Shown: one piece after another, positions 25,050-36,010 of the stretch | How the letters are laid out: each line of letters begins with the position of its first letter | Position numbering within the stretch: position 1 is the first letter of the stretch | Assembly: GCF_021462225.1 (NCBI RefSeq) | Contig: NC_061813.1 | Location: forward strand, 25,692,442-25,756,441 | Origin: Girardinichthys multiradiatus | Taxonomy: Eukaryota > Chordata > Actinopteri > Cyprinodontiformes > Goodeidae | Direction of reading: 5' to 3' | Length of the DNA: 64,000 nt | Notes under the pieces: model-generated | What the model was told of the DNA's origin: nothing | Databases searched by the model: none | Seen by the model: only the letters and a program-made list of their open reading frames with translations | Translations under genes and position numbers: made by a program

Positions 25050-26380
25050 CAATACAATGATTTGCAAATCCTGTTCAAACTACAAAATATGTAATGTTCA
25101 AACTGATAAACTTATTGGTTTTTTTTTTTATTTGATGCTTTTAATATGTTCCAAAACAGCTGAGACAGGGGCAACAGAGACTGGGAAGGTTGAGGAATGC
25201 TTAAAAAACACTGGTTTGGAATATTCCTCAGGTGAACAGGGTAACTGGAAACAAGTGTCATGATTGGGTATTAAAGGAGGATCCCCACAGGTCATTTACA
25301 AGCAAGGATGGGGTGAGGTTCACCACTTTGTGAACAACTGCGTGAGCAAATACTCCAACAGTTTAAGAACAATGTTTCTCAACGTACAATTCCAGGAATG
25401 TATGGACTTCATTGTCTACAGTCCATAATATCATCAACAGATTCAGTAAATCTGGAGAAATCTCTCCACGCAAGCAGCAAGGACAAAAACCAGCATCGAA
25501 TGCCCGTGACCTTCAATCCCTCAGGAGACACTGCATTAAAAATTGACATCATTCTGTAATGGATATCACCACATGGGCTCAGGAACACTTCAGAAAACAA
25601 CTGTCAATAAACACAGTTTGTCTCAAGTGCAACTTGAAACTCTACCATGCAAAGCGCAAGTCATAAACCAACAACACCCAGAAACGCTGCCAGCTTCTCT
25701 GGGCCTGAGCTCATCTGAGATAGACTGACACAAAGTGGAAAAGTGTGTGGTGATTTTTGGAAATCACAGACGTTGTGTGTAATTTGCACATCTGTGAAGG
25801 CGTCATTAATGCTGAAAGGTACCTATAGGTTTTGGAGCAACATATCCAAGCAACTTCTTTCTTAGGTACGCTCCTGCTTATTTCAGCAAGACAATTCCAA
25901 GCCACATTCTGCAACAGCGTGGCTTCGTGGTAAAAGAGAGCTGGTCCTAGAATGGTCTGCCTGCAGTCAAGACCTGTCTCCTTTTGAAAATGTGTGGTGC
26001 ATTATGAAGCGTAAAATATGATGACCGAGACCCAGGACTGTTGGGCAACTGAAGTGTACATCACACAAGAATGTGAAAGAATTTCGCCTACCACACTTCA
26101 ACAATTTGTGTCCCCAGTTCCTAAACGCCTTTGGAGTATAGTTAAAAGGAAAAGTAATGTAACACAGTAGTAAACATGCCCCTGTCTCAGCTTTTATGGA
26201 ATGTGTTGCAAGCATCAAATTCAAAATGAGCGAATATTTGCAAAAAAACTGTTTATCAGTTTTAAGATTAAGTATGTTGTCTTTGTAGTGTATTCAGTTG
26301 CATATAGGTTGAACAGGATTTGCAAATTGTTGTATTCCGTTTTACACAACGTCCCAACTTCACTGGAATTGGGGTTGTGG
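25050..26380 (+). mobile_element. Second Tc1/mariner family relic, nested
   Basis: The sequence runs from AATACAATGATTTGCAAATC to the right terminus AACTTCACTGGAATTGGGGT. Decayed coding blocks are visible: CGAGCTCATCT-type and GGGCTCAGGAACACTTCAGA, AAGCGTAAAATATGATG (MKRKI) and AACAATTTGTGTCCCCAGTT (QQLVSSV). The left-most roughly 50 bases of the element are missing. It sits inside the Tc1-like relic at 24770-26720. Confidence 0.75.
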
Positions 26381-26720
26381 ATCATTCCCTTGCAGCTTTG
26401 CCTGTATGTTTATGGGTGTTGTCCTGCAGGAAGGTGAACATTTGCCCCAGTCTCAAGTCTTTTTCAGCCTCAAACAGATTTTCGTTGAGGGTTGCCAAGT
26501 CTTTAGCTCCATCCGTCTTTCTATCAACTCTGACCAGGTTTCCTATCACTGCTGAAGAAAAGCATCCCCAAGATATGATGCTGCCATCACCATGCGTCAC
26601 ATTGGGATGATGTGTTCAGGGTAATGTGCCATGATAGTTTTCTCTCTGTTTAATAATTGGAGGACTTCTAAAGAGAATTGGTTGCACTGGATTTTTAAGG
26701 AGTATCAGAGTGAAGGGTTT
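26381..26720 (-). mobile_element. Outer Tc1-like relic, right piece
   Basis: The minus-strand frame 26600-26382 reads MTHGDGSIISWGCFSSAVIG and DRKTDGAKDLATLNENLFEA, then DLRLGQMFTFLQDN. This is a decayed DDE region including the FxQDN block with the second Asp. It continues to TTGGTTGCACTGGATTTTTA and GAGTATCAGAGTG at the right. Confidence 0.8.
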
Positions 26721-26949
26721 GCACAAACTGTGCATGCTACTCTTTTAAGATTTTTTTTGTAACTGTTTATTACCTCGGGTTTTGTGGATGCAACCTCAAA
26801 AAATAAATATTCAGAAGGTATAAAGACTTTAAGAAACCACAGTAACCTGTTGGGACCCACAGCCATGGTTACAACGTGAAAGGCCAGTACAGACTTTCCT
26901 GGAACTTTCAAAATAAATTGCATTAACCTACTTCTGGCACAGTCAGGCA

Positions 26950-27420
26950 ATGGGGTAAATGCGGACTTCCTGTGACGTCACTGTCCAAATAAAAGCACCG
27001 CTCTTGCTACATCCTGTCTCTACCACCCAGACTCCGTGCGAGGCTGGCCGGAGAGACAGCGCGCTAATGTCTCTTTGCTGGCAAAAAGATATAAACTCTT
27101 CAAACTGGATCCAAGGGTGTCATAAGATCACGCGATCATATGCACAAGTTAAGTACTGATGAATTACTGTTGAAAGAATCTGGTATTCATTCATAAAAAG
27201 GGGTAATTAGGAGACGCTGTCTCTACAAAGAGTGGAGCGGTTTTCTCTGGTCTGAAAGGACGACAACAGGAGCCGCATCCCGTGGTAACGTGCAGAACGG
27301 GCCGCCCAGCCACTGCTCCGGAGGTTAGCTGCTAACCCTTTGTTCACAGAGCTTTCTTCAAACTTCGTCATCGCCTGGACAGCTTTTCCTCAGCATGGTT
27401 CAGAAGTTAGCTTTAGGCAG
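26950..27420. promoter_or_regulatory. GC-richer island with ETS and CRE motifs, possible orphan promoter or LTR
   Basis: ACTTCCTG overlaps TGACGTCA at about 26964-26978 and is followed by AATAAAAGCACC, a GC-rich stretch (CCGTGCGAGGCTGGCCGGAG) and another around 27260-27330 (CCCGTGGTAAC, ACGGGCCGCCCAGCC). This composition stands out from the AT-rich surroundings. ETS and CRE sites next to a poly(A)-type signal would fit a retroviral-type LTR as well as a CpG-type promoter. No coding exon was recognised nearby. Confidence 0.3.
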
Positions 27421-28244
27421 AGTAATAGAGATATATTTAGAATGAAATGATCTAAACGTGTTTCATTTTATAAAGTTTGGTTTTGTTTGTGTTGAACTCT
27501 GCTTTCTTGGTGCTAGCAGACTATCTGCTCAGCACGTGCTCAGTTTGTGTTCTGTGTTTGTGTGTTTTCAAAGTTAAGACAAACTTTATTTAAAGGGTGA
27601 TTTTAAACACAGAAGATCGTCCATAACTATACTTCCTTAAATATTTTACCATTTCCTTAATAATATTTATTTAAATATTATTTAATAAATAAAGGCAGCT
27701 AATGAGACATCGTTGAGAATTAGTCATCCAGAAGGTTGGTTTTATTCAGCAGATCATTCTTTAAAATATTATTTTATTAGAATAATATTTTAACTGATCT
27801 TGCATTGTGATTGGTTGTCTAAATGTGTACTGATTATTCCCTAAGTTAGTTCCAAGACTAACTTAACTTCGCTTCCAGATTCTTCAAGATAATCCTTGGT
27901 TCTCAAACATAAATAACATTGCATGGTAATGTTGCATCACTCTTTTGGTCATGATTTCCAATCATCTTTAATCAATTTGTTTAAATTGTACATTGCAGGA
28001 TTGATGATGAACTACAGCCTGCATTAGTGAATGATGGTTAGACAGCAGAAGGAAGAACTGTTAAAATGAACAAGACCTCTCTGTGACACATTTATTTTAA
28101 AATCTCCATCCAGGAAGGAATTTAAACACATGGAGAAGGTGGTGTTGAAACACCTATATTTTTAGTCTTATTAAAAATGCACTGGCAGATATGCCTGAGA
28201 ATAGCAAACTGAAACTTTCTTGTAGCAGATTTATAAAAAAGATC
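27421..28244. other. Intergenic, AT-rich
   Basis: No gene. 27655-27700 and 27760-27800 have self-complementary AATATTATTT words. It may belong with the island at 26950-27420 as one old repeat, not provable here. Confidence 0.3.
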
Positions 28245-28251
28245 TTGCCAT

Positions 28252-28444
28252 TGTGGAGTTTTTTCTTTTATTTTGAATTTTGTGGCACAAGTGGCCTTTA
28301 TTTTGTAAGTTGACCGACAGGAAAAGGCGTGGAGACAGAGGGGAAGACATGCAGCAGAGGGCTGGGACTCGAACTCATAACCTGAGGACTGTGGCCACCC
28401 TACATGGGTTGAGCGCTTTAGCCCTGTGCCACCGCCAGTCCCTA
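28252..28444 (-). mobile_element. tRNA-derived SINE, copy 1
   Basis: On the minus strand an A-box-like TGGCACAGGGCTAAAGC is followed by the B box GAGTTCGAGTCCC, then CTGCTGCATGTCTTC and a tail AATAAAGGCCACTTGTGCC. A 7-bp duplication TTGCCAT flanks it at 28245-28251 and 28445-28451. A second copy in the opposite orientation lies at 35828-36010 and shares the tail. Confidence 0.8.
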
Positions 28445-28577
28445 TTGCCATGTTGGAATTATATAAATGTTTTTAATAAACTAAGATTTCCACACATGGA
28501 TTTATGTCATTGCATCCAGAACTAAACCTGCTTATAAAAATCCATCAATGCTCAGAGTCACAGAGATATAACTAATT

Positions 28578-29297
28578 TGTCATTGTTTTCGTAATAGATC
28601 TAACCCACATACAGAAGAACACTCTCAAGGACAACTGAATCAGTGAAAGGTGTTTTATTTACAGCAAGTAAGTCTGGAATGTGAACGGGTGAATCGCCAA
28701 CTGTATGGAAAGACGGGGAATAGAACTGGTGAAAACAAGAACAATTATGTTGCAGAATTAACGAAAAGTAACTATAATAATCAGGAGAACTGCTTACTAA
28801 ATAAGTGCAGTCAGGTCACCAGGGGTAGAGGGATTTGGGGTCTAGGTTTATGAAGAAGAGAAATCCAGATGCTTTTACTTGTGCTGTTGAATGAGCTTTG
28901 GTGAGGTCAGGAGTTAGTTCAATGTTCAGGTACTTGCGTTGGAGGGTGGACAGGGTACGCTTATGCCTTGGTTCAGAAGACGGAGGAAAACAGGAAGCTG
29001 CCAGCTTGATCCTTGGAAACGAAATCCACCAAACGTAGGCAATCTTGATCGTCCAGAAACTTCTGGAACCGAAGTCAGTGTTCAACGAAGGTAATCAAAA
29101 GATTCAGGTTCCTGCCACTGAAGGCAAACACTCTGGTATCAAAGTGCTGTCAGCCTTCTGCTTAAATACTCTTCCGTGCAATTAGCAGATCAGTCGCACC
29201 TGTCACCCAGCACACCTGAGAAACTCCAGCACCATCTGGAAACTGAAAACAAAGTGCAAACAAAACACAAACACACACTCTAACCCAGACCCCGACA
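28578..29297 (-). mobile_element. Solo LTR of an LTR retrotransposon
   Basis: The 720-base block begins TGTC and ends GACA (TG...CA termini), with a 5-bp duplication TAATT directly outside at 28573-28577 and 29298-29302. On the minus strand it has a TATA-like TATTTAAG at about 29169-29162 and an AATAAA at 28659-28654, 76 bases before its 3' end, as expected for U3-R-U5. No internal genes, primer-binding site or second LTR are seen. The superfamily (Gypsy or ERV) cannot be told. Reading frames in it are chance. Confidence 0.75.
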
Positions 29298-29302
29298 TAA
29301 TT

Positions 29303-30094
29303 GGGATTTAGCCTGCTATATTCTATTGACCACAGCTTCACGGAGCAGATATTACGAGTTCTTCCCCTGCCGGAGTTACATTTGCTCCCTAAAGCAACTG
29401 GATTAGCTCACATTGTCTGCATCCTTCACCTTTTTAGAGCAAACACAACATCAGCTCAGCAGTGGCTTTTATGTCATGGAAACTGTGCTTGCAGAAGCAA
29501 ATGCAACAGAGCCGACCAGGGCTTTTAAATCAATACTCTGTGGTACCGCGCAACAAGCGCAGTTTGAAGAAAATGCTCCTTTCAACTAAAATCAAACCTG
29601 AACAGCCCAGACTATAAACACACAGGGATCATCTGGTGATGGTATAATTGGGACAGCTGGACAGAAAATGGGTGTAGTGAGTGGTGAGGAAGAAACAGCA
29701 CATTACAGCTGTGTCTTTTCTCTCTCCCAGAGAGAAGTAATTGGTGACATTGTGTGGTTTCCATTTTTAGGATTTACTTCCCAGCTGCTCACGTCCCTAT
29801 GACTTTGGAACCCAAAGCCAGTTTTAAAAGGACAGAAACAAAATTTCTTCATGTGGCTCCTGATGTAAATTCATCTGTATTGACCTCCTGTCACTTGTGG
29901 AAGGTTTGTTCTGCAACACATACATATAAACCTATTGTGAGCCGTGGATTATTTATGCTAAGGTTTATTGCATCATTTAAAAATGCTTTAGTGTCTCAGA
30001 GAAGCCGTTGTTTTAAGCAGCAGACCAGGAAGGGATCTGTTGACGAGGAGGGGCAGGCAGATGAATGGTGATAAGGAAGTAGGAGGAATCCCAT
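29303..30094. other. Intergenic; nothing recognised
   Basis: Only chance open frames without domains. Confidence 0.35.
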
Positions 30095-31080
30095 GGATTG
30101 AGGTGAACATAAATATGCTTTGATCCAAACCGTTCCACTGCAGCTTTATGACTATCTGACTTTTTAGGGTCCTTTTCCTGCTGAAAGGTGAGCAACGTCC
30201 CCCATTTTTTCACAGCATTTAGCCCTGTCCATCTTCCTATCACTTCAAAACAGCCGTTCTGTACCCGCTGAAAAAAGCATCTGAAAAGAATGATGCTGCC
30301 ACCACCATATTTAACAGTGGGAATAGTGTTTACAGGGTAACACACGGTGTTAGTTTTATGCCACACATAGGGCCAAAAGGTTACATTTTGACACAAGCAT
30401 CTTCTGACACTTTGCCTTGTCCTCTAACATTACTTGTGATGAACTTTAAACAAAAAGTCTTACAGCTTTATTTCAACAATTACTTTATTCTTACCACTCT
30501 TGCATGAAGGCCAGATTTGTGGACTGCACAACTAATAGTTGTCCTGTAAACACCCAAGACCACCCAGCTCCTTCAGAGTTACCACGGACCTCTTGGCTGC
30601 TTTTTTAATTAAAGCTCTTTATGTTTGACCTGCTGGTTTTGGTGGAGAGCCAAGTTTTGGTGTAAGTGTGCCAAATGTTTCCTATTTTTAGAATTCCATG
30701 GATTGAACTGTGCATTGTGAAATGTTCAAAGCTTGGGATATTGTTTTGAAACATGATCCTGCTTTACACTTCTCTATCACTCCATTCCTGACCTATCTGC
30801 TGTGTTCCTTGGTCTTTGGGATGTTGTTTGTTCACTAATGTTCTCTAACAAACCTCTTAAACCTTTACAGAGCTCCTGGATTTATATTAAGATTTAATTA
30901 CACATAGGTATACTCTGTTTACTAAGGTGGTAACTTTTAAGGGTAAATGGTAGCACTGGATCTTATTTACGGGTGTAAGAGTATGGGGCTAGAATACAAA
31001 TACATGCATATATTTCCTCTTAATGTATTTTGTGCAATGTGATCAAAAAAGGCCCAGCTCCTGGAACTTCAGGTAATTTT
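30095..31080 (-). mobile_element. Near-full-length degenerate Tc1-like element (main part)
   Basis: The minus-strand frame near 30396-30170 reads [20 protein letters not shown], then [15 protein letters not shown] blocks, mosaic remains of the Tc1 transposase. Left-to-right antisense blocks (CACCACCATATTTAACAGTG, AAGGCCAGATTTGTGGACTG, TTCACTAATGTTCTCTAACA) follow the family order. The terminal repeat reappears at 31500-31588, after a SINE-like insert. Confidence 0.75.
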
Positions 31081-31237
31081 GCTTTGATGTATAGTGTCAT
31101 TTGCTTCCACATTTTCTGATTTATTGCATCTAGTTGGCTACAAGTGTCAAAGGTAGGATGCTAAGACCATTGTTCCTTGGGAAAAACTTCATAGATTTTG
31201 GCTGTTATTGAATTCACAGATACAATTATGTGCCATT

Positions 31238-31497
31238 AAATGGGAAATGGACTGAACTTATAGAGTGTCTTTCCAGTCATACTGACCACTCAAAGCACTT
31301 TTACACTAGAGCCATATTCACCCAGACTCACTCACTAACGCACACACATTCATACACCGATACGCAGATCAGTACGCAATTTGAGGTTAAGTGCCTTGCC
31401 ATGGGGCACATCGACATGTGGCAGGAGGAAGCTGGAATCAAACCCGTAACTTTCAGCTTGAAAGACAACTACTCTTCTCACTGAGCCACATCTGCCT
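31238..31497 (-). mobile_element. SINE-like repeat inserted in the Tc1 relic
   Basis: ACTTATAGAGTGTCTTTCCA, ACTGACCACTCAAAGCACTT, CACATCGACATGTGGCAGGA and a B-box complement GGAATCAAACCC before CTCACTGAGCCACA match a common fish short interspersed repeat in reverse orientation. It separates the body of the Tc1-like relic from its terminus. Confidence 0.6.
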
Positions 31498-31588
31498 ACA
31501 GTATGGGTCAAATCTCAATATAACACATTACATTGAAACTCATGGTTTTAACATGACAAATCCTGGAAAAGTTCAAGAGGTATAAATA

Positions 31589-33193
31589 CAGGTCCTTCTC
31601 AAAATATTAGCATATTGTGATAAAGTTCATTATTTTCCATAATGTCATGATGAAAATTTAACATTCATATATTTTAGATTCATTGCACACTAACTGAAAT
31701 ATTTTAGGTCTTTTATTGTCTTAATACGGATGATTTTGGCATACAGCTCATGAAAACCTAAAATTCCTATCTCACAAAATTAGCATATCATTAAAAGTTT
31801 CTCTAAACGAGCTATGAACCTAATCATCTGAATCAACGAGTTAACTCTAAACACCTGCAAAAGATTCCTGAGGCCTTTAAAACTCCCAGCCTGGTTCATC
31901 ACTCAAAACCCCAATCATGGGTAAGACTGCCGACCTGACTGCTGTCCAGAAGGCCACTATTGACACCCTCAAGCAAGAGGGTAAGACACAGAAAGAAATT
32001 TCTGAACGAATAGGCTGTTCCCAGAGTGCTGTATCAAGGCACCTCAGTGGGAATTCTGTGGGAAGGAAAAAGTGTGGCAGAAAACGCTGCACAACGAGAA
32101 GAGGTGACCGGACCCTGAGGAAGATTGTGGAGAAGGGCCGATTCCAGACCTTGGGGGACCTGCGGAAGCAGTGGACTGAGTCTGGAGTAGAAACATCCAG
32201 AGCCACCGTGCACAGGCGTGTGCAGGAAATGGGCTACAGGTGCCGCATTCCCCAGGTCAAGCCACTTTTGAACCAGAAACAGCAGCAGAAGCGCCTGACC
32301 TGGGCTATAGAGAAGCAGCACTGTACTGTTGTGGTACAAAGTACTTTTTTCGGATTAAAGCAAATTCTGCATGTCATTCGGAAATCAAGGTGCCAGAGTC
32401 TGGAGGAAGACTGAGGAGAAGGAAATGCCAAAATGCCAGAAGTCCAGTGTCAAGTACCCACAGTCAGTGATGGTCTGGGGTGCCGTGTCAGCTGCTGGTG
32501 TTGGTCCACTGTGTTTTATCAAGGGCAGGGTCAATGCAGCTAGCTATCAGGAGATTTTGGAGCACTTCATGCTTCCATCTGCTGAAAAGCTTTATGGAGA
32601 TGAAGATTTCATTTTTCAGCACGACCTGGCACCTGCTCACAGTGCCAAAACCACTGGTAAATGGTTTACTGACCATGGTATCACTGTGCTCAATTGGCCT
32701 GCCAACTCTCCTGACCTGAACCCCATAGAGAATCTGTGGGATATTGTGAAGAGAACGTTGAGAGACTCAAGACCCAACACTCTGGATGAGCTAAAGGCCG
32801 CTATCGAAGCATCCTGGGCCTCCATAAGACCTCAGCAGTGCCACAGGCTGATTGCCTCCATGCCACGCCGCATTGAAGCAGTCATTTCTGCAAAATGATT
32901 CCCGACCAAGTATTGAGTGCATAACTGTACATGATTATTTGAAGGTTGACGTTTTTTGTATTAAAAACACTTTTCTTTTATTGGTCGGATGAAATATGCT
33001 AATTTTGTGAGATAGGAATTTTGGGTTTTCATGAGCTGTATGCCAAAATCATCCATATTAAGACAATAACAGACCTGAAATATTTCAGTTAGTGTGCAAT
33101 GAATCTAAAATATATGAATGTTAAATTTTCATCATGACATTATGGAAAATAATGAACTTTATCACAATATGCTAATATTTTGAGAAGGACCTG
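31589..33193 (+). mobile_element. Tc1-like DD34E element with 200-bp terminal inverted repeats, copy A
   Basis: It is flanked by TA at 31587-31588 and 33194-33195. Termini CAGGTCCTTCTCAAAATATT and its complement bound 200-bp inverted repeats (31589-31788 and 32994-33193) that are nearly identical. The 1605-bp unit holds one transposase gene. It inserted exactly in the terminal repeat of an older Tc1-like relic (31500-31588). It is closely related to copy B at 41147-42756, which is 1610 bp. Confidence 0.95.
31917..32916 (+). pseudogene. Tc1-like transposase, copy A, inactivated
   Basis: The frame starts MGKTADLTAVQKATIDTLKQ with a paired-like helix-turn-helix (QKEISERIGCSQSAVSRHL), then a GRKKCGRKR basic hook and a second DNA-binding half. 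The catalytic DDE domain follows in another frame to PRRIEAVISAK. Against copy B it has a 5-base deletion at about 32331 (1000 versus 1005 bases). It also has GAA to TAA just after the first catalytic Asp (SDES to SD*), and GGA to TGA near the end at 32896-32898. The second Asp (FQHDLAPAH) and the Glu (PIENLW), 34 residues apart, are preserved. It cannot make transposase. Confidence 0.95.
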
Positions 33194-33195
33194 TA

Positions 33196-34139
33196 GATTC
33201 AGAGGGCCCATTAGCAGTGGTGAATTATCGTGTCCAAGTAGGACAATCTGGCAGTGCTGGGGAAACCTGCAGGTCCTTTAAGACTGTAGCTTGATTAGGT
33301 GATTAGAAGCAGGGTTGTGTGCAGCACACCAGGAGAAGCATCGGCCATGTAAGAACCAGCACCACAGGAGACGTCATTAAAGGGAAAAACAACATTGCCC
33401 AAGGTTCATGATACTTCTACATTACACAGCGTACCATTGACATAAAATCATTTAACCTTGAAGCATCCTTGGCCATTAAACTGTCTAACATATTCAAGTG
33501 GCCCTATGAGATTTGGTGTCTTGGCTCTGTTAAACCATTTAAAAAATAAACCTTAAGGTCAACTACAGATGTCTGAAATTGGAATTCTCAAATTAAAATT
33601 TGGCAAAATGCAACTTTGTTTCAAACAAACAGGGAAAATGGAATCTAAATATTACTTCGCCTAACGGCATGCAGACATCTAATTATTTTACCTCAAACAT
33701 CAGTTCCCAGACAGTCTAATTAATGAGCCAAGAGAATATCAATTTGTTGAGGAAGTCTTTTTTGACCAAGTATGTTGATTATGAAACAAATTTGCCAATC
33801 TGCTGCTGAAAAATTATATTTTAAAGTGACAAAGCATACACTCATCTCTCATATGCATTAGATAACATTAGTGGGAGATAAATTACAGAGCCAGCACCAG
33901 ACTGATGAATGCTAATTTTTGGTTATAAAAAATGTCATCTGGTTCTACTGATGGTAATATAAGCCTGTCAGATGCTCAGTCCAACTGGATTGATCACCAT
34001 GATGTTTAAAGACATCTGAGGATAACACTAGCTGAAACTGGGATCTGCCTGAGTTTCCATCATAAGGTTTATGGTTTTGTCAAATGGATAACTGCTTTGT
34101 TTACCATCAGCAGATTTGTAAAAACACTTGTTTGCTAGC
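33196..34139. other. Intergenic; nothing recognised
   Basis: No coding signal. The first 170 bases after copy A (to about 33370) are less AT-rich and may be an old unclassified repeat. Confidence 0.4.
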
Positions 34140-34858
34140 CTACTCTCAGTTGTTTTGCAGCCTCTATTAGGTTTAATTCCAGGATTGCCCTGTATTTACC
34201 TCTGTCCATCTTCCCATTAACTCTGAGCAGCTTCCTTGTCTCCCTTTTAAAGGAAAGCATCCCCGAAGCATAATAATGTCAACATAATGCTTTACTGTGG
34301 GAATGGTGTTTTTATGGTGATGAACAGTGCTAGTTTTCCGTCACATTTTGCATTCAGACTATAATATTCATTTTTGGTCTTATCCGACTTTTCTTCTTGC
34401 CACTTATCCATCAAGGAGAGGTTTGTGGGATGCACAACTTGTAACAGATTTTCGTACCTGAGTTGTGGAGCTCTGCAGCTCCTCCTCATCTACCATTGGC
34501 TGTTTCTCTGATTATTGCTCTCCTTGCCTAGCCTGTCAGTTTAGATGGACAGCTTGACTTGGTAGATTGGCAATTTGTTCCTTTCTCTTTCCATTTTCAG
34601 GTGATGGTTTGAACTGGGCTTTGTTAAATGTTTAAAGCTTTGAATATTGTTTTAGAAACTAATCCTTCTTAAGTTGTTTCCACAACTTTATCCCTGACCT
34701 GTTTGTATGCTAATATTTCTCTAACAAACCTTTGAGGCCTTCTACTCCCTGTTGGTCTATTACACAAAATCACAACAAAATGCATTAAGGTTTGTGGATT
34801 TAATTTGAAAAGATTTTGAAAAGGTTCTGGGGGGTGTGAACAATTTTGCTTGGCTGTG
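34140..34858 (-). mobile_element. Degenerate Tc1-like relic
   Basis: Antisense blocks in family order: CCAGGATTGCCCTGTATTTA, GCTTTACTGTGGGAATGGTG, AGAGGTTTGTGGGATGCACA, CCTTGCCTAGCCTGTCAGTT, CACAACTTTATCCCTGACCT. The terminus GTGAACAATTTTGCTTGGC ends at about 34858. No frame survives. Confidence 0.7.
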
Positions 34859-35827
34859 TTCTTTGAACGTGTTGCCATAGATTTTTGTTCAAAAGACGCT
34901 TTTCTTCCAGTCTAAAGATGTATTTATTTATCTTTCTTTTAATAATTCTAAGAGGCAACCACAGTAGGAGTGCATAAAATGATAAATGGGACAATTTGTT
35001 TATTAAAGTATGTTAAACATGACACTTCCTATCAAACTGTTAGCCGCCACAATAAATCACCTAGGTATCTGACCTTCTTCGCATCTCCTGCTCCAGACAG
35101 CACCGCTCTGCAGCAGATGGTGATAAATTCCCTATCAAATAATGTATCATGCTGCTTTTAAAATCTGACTCTGGCTTATGCTGTAATTACTCTCGTGTCT
35201 TAACATGGTATAAAACAAGGCATCTATTTCACCCTCATGCTGCTGTAAGGCTAAAATTAATGTAACAAAGGGGACAAAGGCAATCAATAACTCAATTCTG
35301 ACCAGCTTCTATTTTTAAGCACAACTGACTTTGAAGGACATATATATTCTCAGGAGCTAAAGTCTCAGTGGACTTCCAATTACACGATATGTAAAACAAA
35401 GTATTCCATTGATCCATGTACATGGACTACAATATAAACATTTTGCTTTTTCATACTTGGTAATCAATAAGCCCAACAACCTTTTCTTCATGCAAATATC
35501 AGAGTGAAATGACTACAGACAGAATGGAAATCTCAAAATTTGTATGAAAACATGTAAAGTCAAGAATGTAGAATTTGCACAGTTTCCTCTTTCAATCTCC
35601 AGGGAAGGTTGTCTTTAGAATTAAGATTTTAATGAATGTAATTTTGTGTTAATTTCTTGGAACGTTTTAATCACATTTTTACAGTTAAAGTGAAAGGTTT
35701 GTTTGCAGGTCATTTCGCCCCTAACATTTGTGGTTCTTGCATAAATGTGCCCGTGTGCAACCCACTCGTTCTGCTTCCCTATCGACTAACAAATGCACCA
35801 ACTTCTCCATCAAAACCCTCTCATCGG
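34859..35827. other. Intergenic; nothing recognised
   Basis: AT-rich, no coding signal. Confidence 0.35.
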
Positions 35828-36010
35828 GCACATCGGTGCGTGACGTAGCGCCCACCCATATATGGAGCCCTCAGTCCTTGACGCAGGCGTCCCGGGTTTG
35901 AGTCCGGACCCCGGAGACCTATGCTGCATGTCTTCACCCTCTCTCCACCCCACTTCCCATCTGCCTACTTTGGAAAAATAAAAAATAAAGGCCACTAGTG
36001 CCGCAGAAAT
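35828..36010 (+). mobile_element. tRNA-derived SINE, copy 2
   Basis: The head CGGTGCGTGACGTAGCGCCC (A-box region) and the B box GGGTTTGAGTCCGG at about 35894 are followed by GCTGCATGTCTTCACCCTCT and the tail AATAAAGGCCACTAGTGCC. The body and tail match copy 1 at 28252-28444, while the tRNA-like head is more divergent. Confidence 0.7.

Noticed and set aside
31917..32414. Copy A transposase as a functional short DNA-binding protein
   Set aside because: The 165-codon frame ends in a frameshifted tail created by the 5-base deletion; more likely a decaying transposase than a domesticated gene.
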